Source: an uncultured Treponema sp. (GTDB lineage Bacteria > Spirochaetota > Spirochaetia > Treponematales > Treponemataceae). From it: a stretch of DNA of 64,000 bases. A program made the position numbers and the translations under genes. The notes below the pieces were generated by a model. It was not told the origin of the DNA, searched no databases, and saw only the letters and a program-made list of their open reading frames with translations. The DNA is taken from NCBI GenBank assembly GCA_934718065.1, contig CAKUZR010000001.1:186001-250000 (forward strand), given 5' to 3'. Positions 59,568 to 64,000 of this stretch are shown here, one piece after another (the first letter of the stretch is position 1; every line of letters begins with the position of its first letter).

Positions 59568-62306
59568 TTATTTCTTCAGAATCACAAACGATTTTGCCGG
59601 AACAGAGGAAACTGTGGTTTCCGCTTCGGCAACGGTGTATTTTTCAGCGGCGGCAGAAATGTCCTTGAAGCCCAGCCCAAGGTATGAGCCGGCCGGCTTC
59701 AGGCTGGCATTGACATTGACAATTTTACCAGTAAGCCCAGAAACTGCCGCATCTTTGCCACTCGCATTGAAAACAACGGCAAAGCTTCCGTCTGCGGCAG
59801 AAACTTCGTACAAAGTCACGCCTTCCGCAATTGCGGTTGCCTTTGGCTCCTCCGCGCTTCGGAACGCAGAATAATCTTTTCTAAGTGCAATCAGACCTCT
59901 GTAAACATCAAAGACATCTGAATATTTTTCCTTGAAGCTCAGGTCAATCGCGTTTATGCTGTCGTTGGAAGAATAACTGTTCTCATCGCCCTGCTTTGTT
60001 CTAAGGAATTCCTGTCCGCCGTTAAGGAACGGTGTTCCCTGCGAAAGGAAAACATACGCCGCGGCGAGTTTTTCCTGGGCTTTAACTTCCGCAAGCCCCT
60101 GATTTCCAATCGCGCTGAACAGATCTCCGCTGAACGAAGTTTTTCCAAGATAGCTTATCGCAAGCTTGTCGAACAGAGTGTAGTTGTCGTGGCACTCAAC
60201 GTAATGGAGCGCAAGAGCCGGATTTCCTGTTGTGTTGCGATTGTTCTTTCCAGATTTTCCAGTTAGACCGGCCGCAATCCCTTCGTCATTAAAAGTTCCC
60301 TGAACTTGCCCCTGCTTGAATCCCATAAACTCCGCGCCCTTAATCGCATCGCGGAAGTCATCATCGAATGCGCCTACGCCCATTCTTCCGGAGGCAACCG
60401 CCTGGTCAGCTCCGGCTGTAACCGCTGCTGTTCCGCCTGTCCAAGGCTCGCCGTAAACCATTACATTCGGGTCAATCTTTGAAAGCTCATCGTAGATTTC
60501 CTTCATGGTTTCTTTTTCATGCACGCCCATAAGGTCAAATCGGAAGCCGTTGATATGGTAGTCGAGCATCCAGTGCTTCAGCGAGTCAATCACATATTTT
60601 TTTACCATTATATGGTTTGTGGCAGTCTCGTTGCCGCAGCCTGAGCCGTTTGAATATGTGCCGTCAGACACACGGTAGAAATACTCCGGGACAGTCGAGT
60701 CGTACATAGAGCCTCCAGCAGTTCCGTTTGTATGGTTGTAAACAACATCCATGTTCACCGCGATTCCGTTCTCATGGAACTTTTTGATCATTTCGCGCAT
60801 CTGCTCAACAGCGGCAGTTCCGTCCGGATTTGAAGAGTAGTCTGTGTATCTTCCTTCCGGAACATTGTAGTGGTACGGATTGTAGCCCCAGTTGTAGCCG
60901 GAGTCTGAATTCACCTGCGCATAGTCGAACATCGGAAGAATCTGAACGTGGGTAACGCCCAAATCCTTCAGGTGGTCCATTATCTTTCCGGCGTTCGCAA
61001 TGTCAAGGAATTTTCCTTTTGAGTCGGAAACAGCAGCGCGGCTCCAGTCGCGGATATGCATCTCGTAAACCACAGCGTCGGAGTAGGATTTTGTCTCCGA
61101 GCCGGAATTTCCGAACGGATTCACGTAGCTTTCCTTTGCTCCGTATGAAGAGCCGGCCGGAATCGCCGAGGTGTCCGCGTTTATGTCAACAATCTGGGAG
61201 GCGATTGAGTCCGGGCTGCATGACTTTGCATAAATATCAGCAACGTAATAATCAGTACCGCTGTTTTTAATCTGGTACTTGTAATACTTATATTTAGAAA
61301 CGTCAGCCGAAACGCTCCACACACCGGTTACAGAATCTTTTGCCATTTCCAATGTTTCAGCAGGAGAGCCTTTTAGCTCAGGCTCGTCCGCCGAGCCGGA
61401 AGACTTTGCCGCAACTGTGGCAGCCTTGAAATTTCCGACTTTCGAAACATCCTCATACAGAAGAAGGGTCGCCTTTTCAGCCAGCGGAGCCCATACCTTG
61501 AATGTCGCAGCGTTTCCTTCAAGGGTAAGCCCAAGGTCGTCGCCGTCATAGGTTTTTCCCAAAGTGTCAAGCAAATCCGCGGTGATTCCCGCAGTCTTTT
61601 CAACGCCGTTGAAAGAAACTGTGTACGGAACTTTTTCTATTGCGCCGTCAGCAATCGTGATTTCCGCCGTTGCAGTCGCCTCGTCAAAGACAACCTTTCC
61701 AACCGAAAGGGCGTTTCCATCCTTGTCCTTTACAGAAACTGAATCCGCTGTAACCTTGACTCGCTTGTACCCCAGAATCACCGCGGACACAGTCTTGCAT
61801 TCCTTGTCCGCAAGTTTCGCGCTCCTAAGCCCGGTGCAGTCCTCCGCCTTTGTATAATATTCAGTTTCGCCGTATACAAAATAAAGAGACGCGCCGTCTT
61901 TCAACTTTTCCTTTGGAATAGGAATGTCCTTTGTCTGCGTTTTACTATCAGAAGAAACGAACAGAATTCCCATTTCATAGTTCGGATCAACCTTGAATGT
62001 CGCAGACAGAGCCGCAAGCTCCTCATCCTGCGCCAGGACAATATCGCCGCCCGGCCAAGCTGATGTATTATAGTTGGAGTCGTTTGCGCCCTCCTCGCGC
62101 CATGCCCATACGTTCCATGTTTTTCCAGCCTCCGCGTTAAAAACATAAACTTTTATGCTGGAAGTGCGCGCTGAATCAGGCACAGCGGCACGAGCCGCTT
62201 TTTCCCCGGAAAGCCCCTCGTCATCCAGCAAAAGCGAATTTCCGCATCCTGAAAAAATCATTCCCGCCATAATAACCGCGGAAATCAGTGTGGATATTTT
62301 TTTCAT
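59568..62306 (-). CDS. Lipoprotein type I pullulanase (GH13), second paralogue
   Basis: 912 residues; lipobox IFSGC. N-terminal starch-binding module (SIKVYVFNAEAGKTWNVWAW, AWPGGDIVLAQDE), with the WPG pattern of CBM26/41-like domains. Ig-like spacer, CBM48 (DDLGLTLEGNAATFKVWAPL), GH13 with YNWGYNPYHYNVPEGRY, MDVVYNHT, GFRFDLMGV, VYGEPWTGG, YVECHDNYTLFDKLAIS. The C-terminal ~19 residues are near identical to pullulanase 1. The signal peptide differs from pullulanase 1. Co-transcribed with the upstream 249-residue lipoprotein (22-bp gap). Confidence 0.93.
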   Translation of the reverse strand: MKKISTLISAVIMAGMIFSGCGNSLLLDDEGLSGEKAARAAVPDSARTSSIKVYVFNAEAGKTWNVWAWREEGANDSNYNTSAWPGGDIVLAQDEELAALSATFKVDPNYEMGILFVSSDSKTQTKDIPIPKEKLKDGASLYFVYGETEYYTKAEDCTGLRSAKLADKECKTVSAVILGYKRVKVTADSVSVKDKDGNALSVGKVVFDEATATAEITIADGAIEKVPYTVSFNGVEKTAGITADLLDTLGKTYDGDDLGLTLEGNAATFKVWAPLAEKATLLLYEDVSKVGNFKAATVAAKSSGSADEPELKGSPAETLEMAKDSVTGVWSVSADVSKYKYYKYQIKNSGTDYYVADIYAKSCSPDSIASQIVDINADTSAIPAGSSYGAKESYVNPFGNSGSETKSYSDAVVYEMHIRDWSRAAVSDSKGKFLDIANAGKIMDHLKDLGVTHVQILPMFDYAQVNSDSGYNWGYNPYHYNVPEGRYTDYSSNPDGTAAVEQMREMIKKFHENGIAVNMDVVYNHTNGTAGGSMYDSTVPEYFYRVSDGTYSNGSGCGNETATNHIMVKKYVIDSLKHWMLDYHINGFRFDLMGVHEKETMKEIYDELSKIDPNVMVYGEPWTGGTAAVTAGADQAVASGRMGVGAFDDDFRDAIKGAEFMGFKQGQVQGTFNDEGIAAGLTGKSGKNNRNTTGNPALALHYVECHDNYTLFDKLAISYLGKTSFSGDLFSAIGNQGLAEVKAQEKLAAAYVFLSQGTPFLNGGQEFLRTKQGDENSYSSNDSINAIDLSFKEKYSDVFDVYRGLIALRKDYSAFRSAEEPKATAIAEGVTLYEVSAADGSFAVVFNASGKDAAVSGLTGKIVNVNASLKPAGSYLGLGFKDISAAAEKYTVAEAETTVSSVPAKSFVILKK

Positions 62307-62328
62307 AAGTCAGTTTTCTCCTTCAAAA

Positions 62329-63078
62329 CTACCTGATAACCAGGAATCTGTCTGAAACAAGCAGAATCTCGCCGCCCCGCGCCGCCGCTCTGCCTTCCTC
62401 ATCTACATTTTCCCTTTCAGTCTCAAAAACCATGTAGTAAAGTGAAAATCCTTCTCCAGTCTTCGCCCACAGGAACGGAACATTTCCGTCGGCCGTAATC
62501 CAGCCGCCGTCGTTTGTGAATCCGAACGGGCCATTGTCCGTGGAAACAGTTCCGTCGTCATGGAATTCATATTCTCCGTCAGATGCGGAGCTCCACTTGT
62601 TCATCAAGGTTGTCTTGTCTTCCCCGGCAGTCTCCAGAACCTCGGAAGCCGTGGCGAACACATCCTTTCCGTTTTTCTTCGCGTTCAGCATATACGCAGT
62701 GCTTCCGCCGGCAGAAACCTTTCCGGTCGCGCCGTCATACTCAAAGCTTGAAGGAAGCGTCTTTTCCACGCCGCCTATTGAAATTTCCGTAACTTTTTCC
62801 TTTTTGCCCTCAGAATCCCTGTACACAGCGTAAGAGCCGCCATCAGCATCCGAAAAAGTCAGATACTCATAAAAAACATCATTTGAGCCGCCCACCGAAA
62901 CAACCTTGTTTCTTACGACCGTTCCCGCCGCCGCAGAAAAAGGCGACGCGCTCCCCGAGGCATTGTAGTTTGCGCCCTCCGAGCTTCCCCCGTCCGAGCT
63001 GCACCCCGCAAAAGTGCCAGCCGCAAAAAGCGCCAGAGCCGCAAGCGCGCAGCCCAGCGCAGTCCTCATTCTTTTCAT
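62329..63078 (-). CDS. Accessory lipoprotein upstream of pullulanase 2
   Basis: 249 residues. Signal peptide and tether (MKRMRTALGCALAALALFAA ... GCSSDGGSSEG) are almost identical to those of pullulanase 1, but the mature part is unrelated: two beta-sheet-like repeats (DVFYEYLTFSDADGGSYAVY and NKWSSASDGEYEFHDDGTVS, VPFLWAKTGEGFSLYYMVFE) resembling lipocalin-like or small surface-lipoprotein domains of treponemes. First gene of the two-gene operon with pullulanase 2, so a role in surface starch binding is likely but not shown. Confidence 0.75.
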   Translation of the reverse strand: MKRMRTALGCALAALALFAAGTFAGCSSDGGSSEGANYNASGSASPFSAAAGTVVRNKVVSVGGSNDVFYEYLTFSDADGGSYAVYRDSEGKKEKVTEISIGGVEKTLPSSFEYDGATGKVSAGGSTAYMLNAKKNGKDVFATASEVLETAGEDKTTLMNKWSSASDGEYEFHDDGTVSTDNGPFGFTNDGGWITADGNVPFLWAKTGEGFSLYYMVFETERENVDEEGRAAARGGEILLVSDRFLVIR

Positions 63079-63132
63079 AAAACCTCCAGAAAAGACTTAT
63101 GCAATTTACAACTCTCAAATCTCATCTATATC
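63079..63132 (-). promoter_or_regulatory. Duplicated promoter plus signal-peptide cassette (copy B)
   Basis: Minus-strand GATATAGATGAGATTTGAG, AGTTGTAAATTGCATAA, TCTTTTCTGGAGG and then ATG. Matches 50919-50965; contains GGAGG 5-6 nt before the ATG. Confidence 0.68.
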
Positions 63133-63189
63133 AACAGAGCTATTGCCCTGAAAATATCCATAGTTATTTTTTTCATGGCGCGAAGACTC

Positions 63190-63330
63190 CTCCCCGCGTC
63201 AAATTCCCCCGCGCGCTTCCGTTCCTCCCCGGAACCGCGCCTCCAGGGCCCGCTCACGCTCGGTGTCGCTCCGCTCCCCTGGCTCCGCCACCCTTCCGCC
63301 GCGGCGCGCGGGCTTCCAGAGCGTACGCCA
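63190..63330 (-). repeat. G+C-rich intergenic segment, possible member of the G+C-rich repeat family
   Basis: On the minus strand: GGAAGCCCGCGCGCCGCGG, GGCGGAGCCAGGGGAGCGGA, GCGACACCGAGCGTGAGCGG. Base composition and the GGAGCGGAGCG block resemble copies 1-3 but identity is low. No gene is seen in 63133-63388. Confidence 0.4.
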
Positions 63331-63388
63331 TATTTCTGATGACACAGCCCGCAAACTGATTTATAATGCAAGTGTTTCAGGAGGAACC

Positions 63389-63667
63389 ATGAAATATCCG
63401 TTTATGACTTTTCCAGACGACACTGTGATAACACATTCTGATATTTACATTGAAAACAATGTGGAGAAAATCAAGGTTTACATTGAGCAGCCCACAGAAA
63501 CAGGCTTTTCCAGCGCGCTCTGCATTCTGCCTGACTACAAATGGCAGGATGTGCATGGCTTTTCCAATGCGCAGATTCAGGAATTTCAGCGGCTGATTGA
63601 AAACGGAGCGCATATAATCTATAAATTTGCCCGCCAGGGAGGCTTCGGAAATGCCTCAAATTTTTAG
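63389..63667 (+). CDS. Small protein paired with DUF4160
   Basis: 92 residues, start behind AGGAGG. Acidic, beta-rich N-terminus (MKYPFMTFPDDTVITHSDIY, KIKVYIEQPTETGFSSALCI) and a helical C-terminus (SNAQIQEFQRLIENGAHIIY). No named family recognised. Its last 17 bp overlap the start of the DUF4160 gene, the tight coupling seen in toxin-antitoxin-like pairs; DUF4160 is often found beside DUF2442 proteins, but this partner is different. Confidence 0.7.
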   Translation: MKYPFMTFPDDTVITHSDIYIENNVEKIKVYIEQPTETGFSSALCILPDYKWQDVHGFSNAQIQEFQRLIENGAHIIYKFARQGGFGNASNF

Positions 63668-63929
63668 AATCGGCTCTTACATCGTGTATATCTGGTCTGA
63701 CGAGGGGCTTCCGGCCGAACCAGTCCATGTGCATATATCAGAGGGCAGACCTTCCAGCAACGCCACCAAAATTTGGATTACAAGAAAACACCGCTGCATT
63801 GTCGCAAACAACAACTCAAGAATACCAGCCCACATCCTGAACGACATCCTGTCCCTGATTGAGCTGCGCGCTGACTTCATCTGCTCAAAATGGCAGGAAC
63901 ATTTCAACGGAATTTCGTTTTACTGCTAG
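63651..63929 (+). CDS. DUF4160-domain protein
   Basis: 92 residues; start at 63651 (MPQIFRIGSYIVYIWSDEGL). HVHISEGRPSSNATKIWITR is the conserved centre (PxHVH, then a W), followed by RIPAHILNDILSLIELRADF. The family is small, widespread on accessory DNA, and of unknown function, probably part of a toxin-antitoxin-like module with the overlapping gene upstream. Nothing is recognised in the last 71 bp of the window. Confidence 0.8.
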   Translation: MPQIFRIGSYIVYIWSDEGLPAEPVHVHISEGRPSSNATKIWITRKHRCIVANNNSRIPAHILNDILSLIELRADFICSKWQEHFNGISFYC

Positions 63930-64000
63930 AAACAGACGCATAGTCCGGGAGTGTGTTCATATCGTCAGGCAGCAAAAACTTGCAGAAAAATCAATTGTCA

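Overview
The window looks like chromosome of a host-associated (gut or rumen type) Treponema. The reasons are moderate G+C, very many Sec signal peptides and lipoboxes followed by outer-membrane beta-barrels, poly-G tracts of the kind treponemes use for phase variation, a spirochaetal LpoB/LPP20-type lipoprotein operon, and starch-active surface lipoproteins. The genus is inferred from gene content; no rRNA or other marker is present.

Layout. 1-5 kb: the 5' part of ettA, then a large surface lipoprotein whose promoter spacer holds an 11-G tract, and a beta-barrel protein. 5-10.5 kb: an operon of a TPR lipoprotein, LpoB and two LPP20-like proteins, then an exported NlpC/P60 peptidase and tRNA-Ala(GGC). 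11-15.5 kb: MATE efflux pump behind a terminator-like leader, a decayed VOC gene, a TIGR04076 protein, cupin, RibD/DHFR-like reductase and a YoeB/RelB toxin-antitoxin pair. 15.5-22.5 kb: LysR regulator divergent from a run of exported redox-type proteins (DUF362, cyclophilin-like, two flavodoxins, carboxymuconolactone decarboxylase), a candidate type I toxin-antitoxin locus with a 31-residue holin-like peptide, a SUMF1-type protein and a DUF4405 membrane protein. 22.5-27.5 kb: DXS-type enzyme, orphan DNA methyltransferase, TetR regulator, Mpi-like serine recombinase. 27.5-37 kb: surface and outer-membrane proteins, including an omptin-type protease, an NlpC/P60-barrel fusion and a 963-residue metallopeptidase-barrel protein. 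36.5-44 kb: housekeeping (M18 aminopeptidase, HAD phosphatases, FAD oxidoreductase, a three-gene ABC importer).

44-63 kb is a starch/glycogen-type region. Two paralogous outer-membrane barrels carry an N-terminal CBM48-like domain and share an identical 104-bp promoter/leader/start segment. Around them lie a CBM26-like surface lipoprotein, two lipoprotein pullulanases and an accessory lipoprotein. One pullulanase and the accessory lipoprotein share a second duplicated promoter plus signal-peptide cassette. Interleaved with these are genes of a defence or addiction type: an AT-rich LRR/FRG-domain operon, AbiEi/AbiEii, a PD-(D/E)XK Rpn-type nuclease and a DUF4160 pair. I read the region as a candidate spirochaetal counterpart of a Sus system without recognisable SusC or SusD.

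Two dispersed repeat families run through the window. One is a ~200-bp element with ~15-22-bp terminal inverted repeats (eight near-full and two truncated copies, both orientations). The other is a G+C-rich intergenic repeat (three clear copies and one possible).
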